Shown here: one piece after another, positions 17,002 to 25,758 of the stretch
How positions within the stretch are numbered: the stretch's first letter is position 1
How the letters are laid out: each line of letters opens with the position of its first letter
Assembly (NCBI GenBank): GCA_013416635.1
Contig: JACCHT010000002.1
Location: 1-64,000 of the forward strand
Length of the DNA: 64,000 nt
From: Candidatus Thiodubiliella endoseptemdiera
Lineage (GTDB): Bacteria; Pseudomonadota; Gammaproteobacteria; PS1; Pseudothioglobaceae
Reading direction: 5' to 3'
Notes under the pieces: generated by a model
Database searches by the model: none
Told to the model about the DNA's origin: nothing
Seen by the model: the letters and a program-made list of their open reading frames with translations, nothing else
Made by a program: the position numbers and the translations under genes

Positions 17002-17841
17002 TTGTGTCGCTGTATGCAGGTATCCAAGAGCGGATATTACTACTGGAAGCATACGCCACAAAGCCCTAGAAGTAGGCAGAACGATAAAATCGTATTACAA
17101 ATCATTCAAGCCTTTAAAAATAGTAGGCAAACCTATGGTTCGCCTAGGATTTATCACGAACTAAAAACCCAAGGCGTTAAGGTTAGCCTGAATAAAGTGG
17201 CGAGGCTGATGAACAAGAACGACATATATGCCCATTTTAGTATTCGCCATAAAAAGGCAAAAATACCTAGAAACAATATTAACTTTGCTAATAATATACT
17301 GAACAGGGAATTTATTGCAACAACACCCAATAGCAAATGGGTAAGCGACACTACCTTTGTTTGGACGCAGCAAGGTTGGTTGTATTTAGCAACTGTGATT
17401 GATTTATACTCACGCAAAGTTGCTGGTTGGTCAATGGGCAAGAATAATGACACAGCGCTCGTAATTGACGCCCTGAGCATGGCAATCAAAAACAAGCCAA
17501 GACAACAGCAAGTATTACTGCATTCAGATCAAGGTTCTACTTACAGGGCTTATGAGTATTTAGCATTATTTAAAGCAAATAACATTACCCAAAGCATGAG
17601 TAGAAAAGGAGAATGCTATGATAATGCAGTCGCTGAGAGCTTTTTTAACACACTCAAAACCGAGCTAGTCAATCAACAAACCTACCAAACCAGAGCGCAA
17701 GCAACAAGTGCAATCTTTGAATATATTGAAGTGTTTTACAACAAGATTAGACGACATTCAACGATTGGTTATTATTCACCCAATGATTATGAACAAGCGT
17801 TTTATAAGGAGAATTACCCAATCTTAACAAAAGCCTTTTAG
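17002..17841 (+). CDS. IS3-family transposase OrfB (intact)
   Basis: 279 residues. The N-terminal HTH_21 segment (NSRQTYGSPRIYHELKTQGV) is followed by the rve integrase core: WVSDTTFVW (first Asp), LLHSDQGSTYRAYEY (second Asp) and ECYDNAVAESFFNTLKTEL (Glu), giving the DDE triad. The C-terminus ends IRRHSTIGYYSPNDYEQAFY, standard for the family. It normally needs OrfA by frameshift fusion, which this copy lacks; the intact OrfA at 4518 could supply it in part. Confidence 0.9.
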   Translation: MCRCMQVSKSGYYYWKHTPQSPRSRQNDKIVLQIIQAFKNSRQTYGSPRIYHELKTQGVKVSLNKVARLMNKNDIYAHFSIRHKKAKIPRNNINFANNILNREFIATTPNSKWVSDTTFVWTQQGWLYLATVIDLYSRKVAGWSMGKNNDTALVIDALSMAIKNKPRQQQVLLHSDQGSTYRAYEYLALFKANNITQSMSRKGECYDNAVAESFFNTLKTELVNQQTYQTRAQATSAIFEYIEVFYNKIRRHSTIGYYSPNDYEQAFYKENYPILTKAF

Positions 17842-17990
17842 GCTTAAGTTGGGTTGGCTTCGCCAATTTGGGGGCAAGCCCCCAAACCCCATTGTTCAAT
17901 CAAAAAGAACAAGGGTATAATTTATTGAAGTGGTGTCCAGTCAAGTGGGGGAACCGCACACTGACCCCTTTGATTATGTTTGGCTTATTC

Positions 17991-18755
17991 CTAGCATTTC
18001 TGGCAAATACAATAATTTTGATTCTTTTTAACCGATAGAATTGTTCCGTATTCGTCCATAATAATAAATGCTATACGAAACTCTGGCACATCTTCATATT
18101 TTTATCCTTAACAAATAACCATCGCTCATATTTATCAATTTCATTTAAAATTTTATTTTTATTTTTTCTGTTATGTGTGCGGTTTTAGATTCTTTATATT
18201 CAATATCTCTACATATTATTTTTATTTGGATATTTTTAAATATGCTAAAGTATCTTTTGATGTGTCAAAATCAAAATCTTCTAAAGTCAAATTTTTAAGC
18301 AACAAGTTAGCGGTCGTATAGCAAAAATCGTGGATATTTTAATTTCAAAAGAGTTATTGTAATCTTTGTTAATTTTTTGCCATCATCTTGATTTACTTCA
18401 TTTGTATTGGCTAAACAGTAAATAAAGCAATTTGGGATTTCTCCACTTTGATCTATAAAGCTAGCCTTCTGACTTGAGGCATCAAGTGTTAGCCCTGATA
18501 CCTGCCCATTACTATCGGTAATATCTAAAAAATATCGCCATCTTTGGATTGGTCAAATTTTATCCCTGTTGCTTTATGTAATTCTCCACTAGAAAGTTGT
18601 ATATCTTGACTTGAACATACCGATTTTTTATTTCATTATTGTCATATATTAACTCAGTAGAAAAGCTAGAATCATTTTAACATAGGATTTTAAAGTTCCA
18701 ATGAGAATAGTGTTGCACCCATCATTAACACTATGTTCTTTTGCAATATTTGATA
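17991..18755 (-). pseudogene. Decayed gene of unknown function downstream of the attC-like site
   Basis: Minus-strand pieces in shifting frames give NDGCNTILIGTLKSYVK, SSQDIQLSSGELHKATGIKF, DITDSNGQVSGLTLDASSQK, SGEIPNCFIYCLANTNEVNQ, and finally EDVPEFRIAFIIMDEYGTIL with a terminal ICQKC. The pieces are in one order and strand, so this was a single gene of about 230 residues or more. I do not recognise it. It lies next to the attC-like site in cassette orientation. Confidence 0.4.
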
Positions 18756-18772
18756 TACATTATTTTATTGAT

Positions 18773-18829
18773 ACCTAACGCTTGAATTCAGCCGATGCGT
18801 TAGCGGTCGGCTGGAATGATTTGTTATGC
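18773..18829 (-). other. Integron attC-like recombination site (59-base element)
   Basis: On the minus strand the 57 bases run from GCATAAC through AAATCATTCCAGCCGACCGC and TAACGCATCGGCTGAATTCA to AGCGTTAGGT. The end GTTAGGT matches the core site GTTRRRY. The two arms, TCATTCCAGCCGA and TCGGCTGAATTCA, are imperfect inverted repeats with unpaired bases, as in attC stem structures. The upstream reading frame runs into the site and ends within it, a common feature of cassette genes. Confidence 0.65.
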
Positions 18830-19306
18830 AGTTTTTCAGTTGTATAAATATTTGCATCTTTAATAACAAAACTAGCTACTGCATTTTTAACTTTTGGTAG
18901 TATTTCAACTTGAATAACTGCAATAATAAATACTGGCGCAGATAAGAGCATTAAAGTTGAGACCGTAACACAACTAATCTAATAATCAAGATTGTTGAAA
19001 TAAAGAAAACACTTTTAAGTTTGGATTATTAAAATCAGCCCTATTTGATTGTGCTTTTTCAATTCTTTACGCAAAAATATAAAGTCAAACAGCATTCTTT
19101 GCCATGATGCTTTGTCAGAAAATCTTATAAACAGATTTATACCATCTCTTAATTTTTGATATTCATCATCGTGTTTAAAATCTAAAAAGCTTTATCACGA
19201 ATTGAGAATAATTTTTGCCTTGTACTAGATATAAGGTATGGGGACACAAATAGTGACCAAAAACAAACACCAATAAAGCATACAAAATAATGAATTGACT
19301 ATCCAT
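18775..19306 (-). pseudogene. Decayed cassette gene for a small membrane protein, ending inside the attC-like site
   Basis: It starts MDSQFIILYALLVFVFGHYL at 19306 (a membrane helix) just after the previous gene. Later pieces read FKHDDEYQKLRDGINLFIRF and DKASWQRMLFDFIFLRKELK. The end is AVIQVEILPKVKNAVASF, KDANIYTTEKLHNKS and QPTANASAEFKR, with the stop TAG in the attC end. Several frameshifts separate the pieces. Function unknown. Confidence 0.5.
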
Positions 19307-19307
19307 A

Positions 19308-19631
19308 TTATTTATCCAATGGGTTTGTTTGACCTCGCTCAGTTAACTGAGAACTTGTCCGCTCTGGGTCTATTTGTTTTTCAAGTTTTTGATTATGTTT
19401 TGTCATTTGTGCAGTTTTATCACCAATAAACTTATTTTGTTTCATAGTGAACATTATAAACGCTATTATGACACATACAAGAGCAAATACAATGTATGAA
19501 ATTTGTTCTATTTTGTTAGCAATAATATTAATAGACCAAACTATAGCGCCCAATGTCATAGCGTGTTTCACGATGGATTCTGTTTTATCCATTCGCTTTA
19601 TACGAATAAGTAGTTTTTCTTTATCGGTCAT
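19308..19631 (-). CDS. Small two-helix membrane protein, cassette-associated
   Basis: 107 residues with two hydrophobic segments, residues about 25-43 (HAMTLGAIVWSINIIAN) and 46-63 (ISYIVFALVCVIIAFIMF), then a charged tail containing DPERTSSQLTERGQTNPLDK. It is intact and its stop lies next to the ATG of the decayed gene at 19306. I do not recognise a named family. The layout (intact small gene, decayed gene, attC-like site) fits cassette DNA. Confidence 0.5.
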   Translation of the reverse strand: MTDKEKLLIRIKRMDKTESIVKHAMTLGAIVWSINIIANKIEQISYIVFALVCVIIAFIMFTMKQNKFIGDKTAQMTKHNQKLEKQIDPERTSSQLTERGQTNPLDK

Positions 19632-19659
19632 GTTGAGTCATTGTAAATATTTTTACTGT

Positions 19660-19797
19660 GAGACCTTTGCATAAATAGGATGATTAGCAAAATGACAGAT
19701 TTCTATTAATTGGAAATTTTTAATCCACTCTAGCAGAGCCTAGGGTGTTTTTAAAAAGTTTGTAATTTGATGAAAATGGCGTTTTGATGAATTAAAT
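19660..19797. repeat. Decayed MITE, left end only
   Basis: GAGACCTTTGCATAAATAGG and the following 120 bases match the MITE copies at 49620 and 55086 with several small deletions. The match stops at GGCGTTTTGATGA, and the right terminal repeat is missing. Confidence 0.7.
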
Positions 19798-19837
19798 TAT
19801 TTTGTTTCAAGTCATCAAAGGTATACAATATACAAAA

Positions 19838-20085
19838 CAGGATTTGTAGAATTTGTTCTATTTTGGCAATTATAAGTAGACAAATATGCCAATGATAGCG
19901 TGTTTCACATGAGATTCAGTTTATCTTCGCTTTATACGAATAAGTAGTTTTCCTATCGGTATGTTGAGTCATTGTAACTGTTTTACGTGAGCTGCATAAA
20001 ATAGGGATGATTAGAAAATGCGAAGATTTTTTATTAATTGGCAAATATTTAAAATCCAACCTACAGAACTAAGGTTTTTAAAGTT
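19838..20085. repeat. Degenerate tandem duplicate of 19490-19745
   Basis: The order of landmarks is the same in both copies, about 350 bases apart: AATTTGTTCTATTTTG, ATAGCGTGTTTCAC, CGCTTTATACGAATAAGTAG, ATGTTGAGTCATTGTAA, a broken MITE end and GATGATTAG.AAAATG. The second copy has many one-base losses. It duplicates the 5' part of the membrane-protein gene and the start of the MITE. Confidence 0.65.
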
Positions 20086-20683
20086 TAATGATGAAAATGC
20101 TTTTGTGATAAATTTATCATGTCTGAAAGCAAATATTAAAAGGTTTGTGGTAGAAGGTACTATTTTGGCATTAGAAGGAGCAAAATATGCAGAACGTTAT
20201 TAATGATATTGTCAGAGATTGCAAATTAATTTTACCTTCTATGCTGATAAGGCGGTGTTAGGGTAAACATTTAAAGATAAAATAATAAAACATTTAAGCA
20301 AGTTTTAATCATTCAATGGCATTAAAATAAAGAATTCAAACCTAAAAAACTACTTTAACAAATGACAGAACAACACCTATTGGTGGAAAATTTATCACAG
20401 TTGAAATGCACTAAATACTTTTTTGGGCAGTAAAGTTTATCAGAAGGCAGCAAAAAAAGATAACTCAAAAGGAATTGTCAGAGCATTGCAATGTTAGATT
20501 TGATTCATAAGGTAGAAGGTAACCATTCTACATTAATCTAATGAAATTTTAACTTCATTGAGGGCAGCTCGGTCGTTAAATAGATCTATACAAACTACAT
20601 AGTGTATCCAATGGAAGTTTGGAAAGCTGAAAACCTTTAAATTATTTTGGCATACTTGATAATCAAGATATAAGTACCTAAAA
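20086..20683. other. No recognisable gene
   Basis: This stretch is AT-rich with short open frames but no ribosome binding sites or family motifs. The 61-codon frame at 20018-20203 starts within the decayed duplication and is not credible. Confidence 0.4.
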
Positions 20684-20717
20684 AATAATATTTTAATACT
20701 AATATTAAAATATTATT
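20684..20717. promoter_or_regulatory. Perfect 15-bp palindrome upstream of Fic/ParA unit 2 (contains the shared 18-mer)
   Basis: AATAATATTTTAATA and its exact reverse complement are separated by CTAA. The block includes AATACTAATATTAAAATA (20695-20712), the motif that also lies in signal-peptide codons of several tra genes. It lies 41 bases before the ATG of the Fic-like gene, with TATAATACC just downstream. An operator or centromere for the ParA partner is a reasonable inference. Confidence 0.6.
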
Positions 20718-20758
20718 GTGAGTTATAATACCACTATACTATTAACAAAATGAAATAA

Positions 20759-21428
20759 ATGAATAAAATAACTACAAACTTAAATAGGTTGAAGTGCAAT
20801 AAACAAAAAGCCTTATTTTTGGCTAGAAAAGCGTTACCAGAATTAGTATGTGATGTCGTTAATTTAGAAGGTATCAACTACACTTTGCCTGAGGTTATAA
20901 CCTTGCTTGATGGTATTACTGTGGGTGGTAAAAAACAACAAGACGAACTTATTGCCAACAACCAAATAAAAGCATGGAAGTTATTATTTGAATTAGTTGA
21001 AGATGAAACCTTTCGAGTTGATAAAAAAACAGTATGTATATTGCACAAAGCAGTCGCCAAGAAGAGCTTTAACTATGGAATTGAAATTCTGGTTTTTATG
21101 GTAACTGCGCCTCAGGCGTTGCTAGATAGGCACAATGCCTGCACGATAACACTAACGCTGGCATTTATCGATGCGCCATTAGCCTATTTTTACAAATGGC
21201 ACGCAATCAGTTTTTCTTTGATGGTAATAAACGCACTGGGCGTTTAGCGATGAATGGCGTTCTATTGTCTCGTGGACTTCCTATTATTAACTTACCGGCT
21301 AAGCGACAACTTGAATTTAACCAACTTATGTTAGATTTTATATCAGTAACAACGAAAAACCTATGCAAGATTTTATGTTGTCCTGTCTGGATGAAAAAGT
21401 TATCACAATAATGATGGAGGTAAATTAA
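20759..21428 (+). pseudogene. Fic-like protein of ParA unit 2, decayed middle
   Basis: The N-terminal half is clean: KALPELVCDVVNLEGINYTL, LLDGITVGGKK, VDKKTVCILHKAVAKK. Where the first copy has the GVFRNSNVFIAGTDYLPP block, this copy has unrelated sequence and a shorter spacing. The Fic loop MARNQFFFDGNKRTGRLAMN then appears in another frame, and further shifts follow near 21340. Gln again replaces the catalytic His. The stop overlaps the ParA start. Confidence 0.7.
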
Positions 21429-22051
21429 TGAAAACTATTGCAATACTTAACCAAAAAGGCGGTGTTGGCAAAACCACACTCACTATTAATCTTGCTTATG
21501 CATTACAGCAAGATGGCTACAAAGTCCTGATTGTTGATTCTGATCCGCAAGGTTCGGCCAGGGATTGGAATAATGAAACTGAAGGGGCAATTCTCCCAGT
21601 AGTTGGATTAGATCGAGCATCATTAGCAACAGATATTAAGGCTGTAACCAGTGGCTATGATTTTGTTATTATTGATGGTGCGCCACAACTTTCTACCCAC
21701 ATGGCAGCGGCAGTTAAATGTGCTGATATTGTGCTAATTCCAGTTAAGCCATCTTCGTTAGATTTATGGGCAAGTAGCGACTTGGTTGCGATTATCAAAC
21801 AACGCCAAGAGATTGGCGCTGATTTAAAGGCTGCATTTATCGTCTCTCAAGCAATTAATAATACAAATTTAGCCAACGAAGTGTCTGAAGTATTAAAAGA
21901 GTACCAATTGCAAGCCCTTGATACAAAAATTGTAAATCGCGTCTCCTATCCCGATAGTATTTCCAATGGAAAAACAGTCTTTCACACGACAGACAAAAAA
22001 GCACAAAATGAAATCAATCAAATTAAGCAGGAATTACTACAATGGCATTAA
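21428..22051 (+). CDS. parA: ParA-family partition ATPase, unit 2
   Basis: 207 residues with the deviant Walker A KGGVGKTT (residues 10-17), DSDPQGSARDW and FVIIDGAPQLSTHM. It has the same length and layout as the unit 1 copy, including the C-terminal KIVNRVSYPDSISNGKTVFH. It is a short type Ib-like ParA. Both flanking gene junctions overlap (TAATG upstream, ten bases downstream), so the unit is an operon. With the partner gene intact, this is the copy most likely to work in plasmid segregation. Confidence 0.9.
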   Translation: MKTIAILNQKGGVGKTTLTINLAYALQQDGYKVLIVDSDPQGSARDWNNETEGAILPVVGLDRASLATDIKAVTSGYDFVIIDGAPQLSTHMAAAVKCADIVLIPVKPSSLDLWASSDLVAIIKQRQEIGADLKAAFIVSQAINNTNLANEVSEVLKEYQLQALDTKIVNRVSYPDSISNGKTVFHTTDKKAQNEINQIKQELLQWH

Positions 22052-22383
22052 GCACTAAAAAACAAACAAAGACAGGGCAAGTATTGGCAAAAAAAATCAA
22101 AGGAAAAGCAACGCGTGTTGCTTTTTTATCTGACGATGAAATGAGGCAGTTAAAAATCATATCCATTACTAAAAACATAGGTATCAAAGATTTAATCGAT
22201 GCTTCTCTTGAAAAAATTATGAGCTGTCAAAATTATAAATTTAAGGCTATCGATGTAAATGCTAAAAAGCGCTCTTTTGTGATTGAACAAGAAAGATTAC
22301 AAGAAATGAAAATATTCTTAGTGGGTTACGATGGTGTTACTCAAGATAAACTTATTTATAATGCTGTTTTGGAAATAATATAA
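22042..22383 (+). CDS. Small basic ParA partner, unit 2 (putative centromere-binding protein)
   Basis: 113 residues. The first 27 are Lys-rich (MALSTKKQTKTGQVLAKKIK), followed by TRVAFLSDDEMRQLKIISIT and IGIKDLIDASLEKIM, a strand-helix-helix pattern compatible with a ribbon-helix-helix. The C-terminal half (QERLQEMKIFLVGYDGVTQD) is conserved with the frameshifted copy at 10347. Its position, overlapping the 3' end of a short ParA, is that of ParB-like partners in type Ib systems. Sequence similarity to known ParB families is not obvious, so the role is inferred. Confidence 0.6.
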   Translation: MALSTKKQTKTGQVLAKKIKGKATRVAFLSDDEMRQLKIISITKNIGIKDLIDASLEKIMSCQNYKFKAIDVNAKKRSFVIEQERLQEMKIFLVGYDGVTQDKLIYNAVLEII

Positions 22384-22407
22384 TAATACTAATATTAAAG
22401 TATTATT
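22382..22407. promoter_or_regulatory. Palindrome after ParA unit 2 (shared motif, one mismatch)
   Basis: AATAATACT and AGTATTATT are exact inverted repeats with an eight-base gap. The block contains AATACTAATATTAAAGTA (22385-22402), one base different from the motif at 20695. It lies directly after the partner gene stop and 36 bases before the next ATG, with a TATAATT box between. It could be an operator or a weak terminator. Confidence 0.5.
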
Positions 22408-22442
22408 TGTTTTTACTGCTAAATTCGTGCTATAATTAAATT

Positions 22443-22796
22443 ATGAACACAACAAATACAAATACGCTTCAAACTTATCCGCAGGTGCAAGCGATTGAAC
22501 CTACTGAAAAAATGCAATGGCAGCAAGAAAAACAATTGGCACTTAGGGTGTATAGTGGCTTGATTATGGTTATTGGCGGTGGGATGGCGGCGTATAGTGA
22601 TATTAACCATATCTCTGACACAATGACTATTGTGGGTGCAGTGATGTTTTTTGTTGGTGCTATTGCTATGTCTATCAACATCCATTCTTCTCAATACTTG
22701 ACTAATGATCAAAGAAATTTTCAAAAACAAGAGGATAAAGAGTTTTGGGAGGGTCGAATTTCTGGAATTGGGCCATATGGACACCTTAAACATTAG
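22443..22796 (+). CDS. Small membrane protein of unknown function
   Basis: 117 residues. A polar N-terminus (NTTNTNTLQTYPQVQAI) is followed by two membrane helices, residues about 38-56 (VYSGLIMVIGGGMAAYSD) and 62-80 (MTIVGAVMFFVGAIAMSI), and a charged C-terminus. It is transcribed toward traG and lies just after the ParA unit. I do not recognise the family. Confidence 0.5.
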   Translation: MNTTNTNTLQTYPQVQAIEPTEKMQWQQEKQLALRVYSGLIMVIGGGMAAYSDINHISDTMTIVGAVMFFVGAIAMSINIHSSQYLTNDQRNFQKQEDKEFWEGRISGIGPYGHLKH

Positions 22797-22827
22797 TTGT
22801 ACCCTGTTTCCTTATAAATACTAATCA

Positions 22828-25749
22828 TTACCAATTACCCCCTTTAGTTGATAAATAATCTCTCACCCTTTGTTCATCTTCTTTGGCAGACTGCTCTCGA
22901 TCTGATTGCTCTTGTTTTTGCTCTTGATTGGTGGGATTGTCTTGAGATAAGTCTCCCTCGCTACTCATCTGCGTCATTGTTTCGTGTTGAGAATCGTGGA
23001 ATTTATTCACTTCAGTTAAGAACTCATGAGCCGTGCCTGATTGCTCATAAATCTCATTGATTTTGCCCCAAGTCGCATCCATTGAATGGCTTTCAGTTGA
23101 ACTTGTAGATGACTGTTTATTATTGTCAGTATAAATACTTCCGCCAGTCTCAGTAAGTGGTATTTTGCTACCAATACTACCTTTTACACCTGTTGTATTA
23201 GACCATCCACCCGTATCGCTTGTTTCTTCTCTATTAGTAACATCCGCAAACCCATATAAAGTATCTTTAAGTAAATTAAATCGTGCTGCTTTATTATCGT
23301 CCGTCGGGTCATTGCCAACTTTTTTTGCTTCATTAAACCGCTGTTCGATTGCTGAGTAGTTTTCATCTTTATAACCATTTTGCATTGCACTAAGCATTGT
23401 TGCGCCATCAAAATGACTGCTGGTATCAATCTTTTCGCCCGACCTAGAATTAATCGTATCATCATGGGTTGTGGTATCGCCTGATAGTGACTCGCTACCC
23501 GATCTATTTACATTTCTAGTGTCTGATACTTGCTTGTTTTCATCAGTGGTATTTTGACTAAACCCAGTATCCACATGGGTGCCGATGCTGACACTATTAA
23601 GCGTGCCGTTTTCATTAAATCCTGGGCGCACTGCCATATTATTGTGCCAATTATCATCGATACTTTGTAATTGTGACTTATTAAGTTTATTGGTCAATGT
23701 TTCATTAGCAAAGACTTGTTGCCCTGTCATGGTGATGGCACCATTATTGTTGGCCATATCTTCATTGATTTTTAATAAGTCTTGCGGTGAGTTGGCATCC
23801 ATGCCTTTAAGGTTAGCAATGTTTTGTAATTTATATAATTGGGCAAATTGTTGGCCACTGGATGCGGCAAAAAGTGCTGCGCCTGATTGTGCGTTGCCTT
23901 CGCCTGCTGCTTGTTGCATCTCGTTGAGTAAGTTAGCATCTGCTTGCCCTTTGTTAGTCTTTGCATAAGCCTGAGCGGTAGCGTTATCTGTGATTGAAGT
24001 GCCCGTCATCGTTTCAAAATCTTTAAAAGAGAGTCCTTTTCCAGTTTTACTGCCTTCATCAAAACGACCAATCGCTTGATTGGCATCGATGCTGGCTGCT
24101 TGACCACCGCCAACATTTTGCGCTGCTCCAGCCATGGACTTGTTTATCATTGCTTCTGAGCCTGAGCCATCACCCCAGCCTCGATGAGAAGTTAGAGTTT
24201 CTTGATTGACTGTTGATTCATTCGCCATACCACTAATTAATGAGTTACGAACACCTGCCCTACCTTCAGGGGTAAGTGCCTGTTGTGCTGCACCTTCACC
24301 TAAGTTCTGCATATTTTGTGCTTGTCCTTGAGCAATGCCTGTCATTGCATAAGAACCAAAGCCGTAAACAGCAATAGCAATTGCTGTTGCCATCATCAGT
24401 GAATTTGATTGCATCTTGCCAAAAAACATTAAGGCTTTGACTCCATCGGTCTGCGCTAGCAAGAAAGCATCGATTCCCATATTATTAGCAGCAATATCAC
24501 TTAAAACTGTCATAGCTTGATCCATGGTAGCAGTGTGCATAACTGCCATCATAATGCCCCAAGTTGCCAACCAAAGTAGCGAACCTGTCATAAACTTTAA
24601 TGCTTTAGACCAAAGTGGGGTTAATAAAAATAAGGTTAAAAATGGAATGATGCCTAAAATAATGGCTGTCATTACTGCTTTAATGTTCGGCATTGTATCT
24701 TGAGCTGCATTGAGTGCACCAAGACCTTGCATAACTAATTGCTTGCGCATTAAGGTTTCTTGTGCTTGTGTTGGGTTATTTTTATTTATTTTTTTTAAAA
24801 TAGCATTAGCAATCATCGCATCGCGCAAATAATTGGCACTGGGTATAGCGCTTGCTTTACCATGTATTTTTGAAAATTCACTGATTGAAGTTTTACATTT
24901 TTGCAATTGTGCCACTTTAGAAACATCATAACCTGACTTAGCACAAACTTCCTCAACCTCTGTATCAAAATTAGAAGACACCAGTTGTGTTTTAATAACA
25001 TTGTTCCAAGCGTCGGTGCAACTCATATTAGTTTTCCCTGGTGTAGTGTTATACATATTGGTAAACAATGAAGGGTGTGTCCATTCTGATATGAGTGTAT
25101 AAATATCTTCTGTATTCGACGATAAATCTTCAAAAGTTTGATTGCCAGTTATAACCATATTAACTTTGCCGCAATCTTCATAATAAGATTCTAAATCTAG
25201 GCCAAGGAACTTTTTACGATTAGTGTGTGCCTTGTATTGAACATTTAAAAAAGTTTCTAAATTAATGCCTCCAGCACTTGCTGTGTATGAATAAGCAGTG
25301 CCCGTATCTGTAATCTCAATCATATTGCGTTCTAATATGTTTGTCAATCCTGCTGCTAATACAATAACCTGAGGGATACCTGGAACGCTTTGCGTATCAT
25401 TTTTAACAGGGTCATAAATATGTAAAGTGGCTGTTGGCACAAAACCAGACACCCAAATGACTGTGCCAATTGCCAACGGTGCAAAAATATTAATAGGCCT
25501 ATCGGGGTTACCTGTAGAAAGCGGCTTAACAAGATAGCCATTAATCACTGAAATCACCAAAGCCAACGCACCGATAATCGGCAAGGCAAAATAATAATCA
25601 CCATCGCTAAAAATTAATGCAAGGCGAGTAAACGCATCAGCAATTGTCGGCATTCCGTTGGGTGCATAATAGTCCATATCAATTGCCAATACTTCAAATG
25701 AAATACTTAGGACGATAAAAGAGGTAAGTAGTTTGATTATATTTTTCAT
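22828..25749 (-). CDS. traG: TraG, mating-pair formation and stabilisation protein
   Basis: 973 residues. An N-terminal signal or anchor (MKNIIKLLTSFIVLSISFEV) is followed by the TraG_N layout: membrane segments near 55-75 and 95-110, a periplasmic Cys-containing stretch (FDTEVEEVCAKSGYD), and membrane helices near 365-440 (MTAIILGIIPFLTLFLLT, LLWLATWGIMMAVM). The C-terminal half is polar, rich in Ser/Asn/Gln. In F, the N-terminal part assembles the pilus and the C-terminal part acts in mate stabilisation and entry exclusion. It ends the tra operon, ten bases after traH. It is close to the normal F length of about 940. Confidence 0.9.
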   Translation of the reverse strand: MKNIIKLLTSFIVLSISFEVLAIDMDYYAPNGMPTIADAFTRLALIFSDGDYYFALPIIGALALVISVINGYLVKPLSTGNPDRPINIFAPLAIGTVIWVSGFVPTATLHIYDPVKNDTQSVPGIPQVIVLAAGLTNILERNMIEITDTGTAYSYTASAGGINLETFLNVQYKAHTNRKKFLGLDLESYYEDCGKVNMVITGNQTFEDLSSNTEDIYTLISEWTHPSLFTNMYNTTPGKTNMSCTDAWNNVIKTQLVSSNFDTEVEEVCAKSGYDVSKVAQLQKCKTSISEFSKIHGKASAIPSANYLRDAMIANAILKKINKNNPTQAQETLMRKQLVMQGLGALNAAQDTMPNIKAVMTAIILGIIPFLTLFLLTPLWSKALKFMTGSLLWLATWGIMMAVMHTATMDQAMTVLSDIAANNMGIDAFLLAQTDGVKALMFFGKMQSNSLMMATAIAIAVYGFGSYAMTGIAQGQAQNMQNLGEGAAQQALTPEGRAGVRNSLISGMANESTVNQETLTSHRGWGDGSGSEAMINKSMAGAAQNVGGGQAASIDANQAIGRFDEGSKTGKGLSFKDFETMTGTSITDNATAQAYAKTNKGQADANLLNEMQQAAGEGNAQSGAALFAASSGQQFAQLYKLQNIANLKGMDANSPQDLLKINEDMANNNGAITMTGQQVFANETLTNKLNKSQLQSIDDNWHNNMAVRPGFNENGTLNSVSIGTHVDTGFSQNTTDENKQVSDTRNVNRSGSESLSGDTTTHDDTINSRSGEKIDTSSHFDGATMLSAMQNGYKDENYSAIEQRFNEAKKVGNDPTDDNKAARFNLLKDTLYGFADVTNREETSDTGGWSNTTGVKGSIGSKIPLTETGGSIYTDNNKQSSTSSTESHSMDATWGKINEIYEQSGTAHEFLTEVNKFHDSQHETMTQMSSEGDLSQDNPTNQEQKQEQSDREQSAKEDEQRVRDYLSTKGGNW

Positions 25750-25758
25750 AATAGTTAT

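Larger units (their letters stand above)
16632..17958 (+). mobile_element. IS3-family element A, copy 2 (left end lost, orfB intact)
   Basis: Nearly identical to 3527-4896 but in the opposite orientation. It begins within the third codon or so of orfA, directly at the element B terminal repeat, and ends at the right terminal repeat ...GGGGGAACCGCA at 17958. The left terminal repeat is missing, so this copy cannot move itself, although its transposase could act on copy 1. Confidence 0.85.

Noticed and set aside
20018-20203. 61-codon plus-strand frame
   Set aside because: It starts in the decayed duplicate of a MITE and has no ribosome binding site or family resemblance.
22475-22793. Minus-strand frames opposite the membrane-protein gene
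   Set aside because: Shadow frames of the real plus-strand gene with a ribosome binding site and membrane helices.
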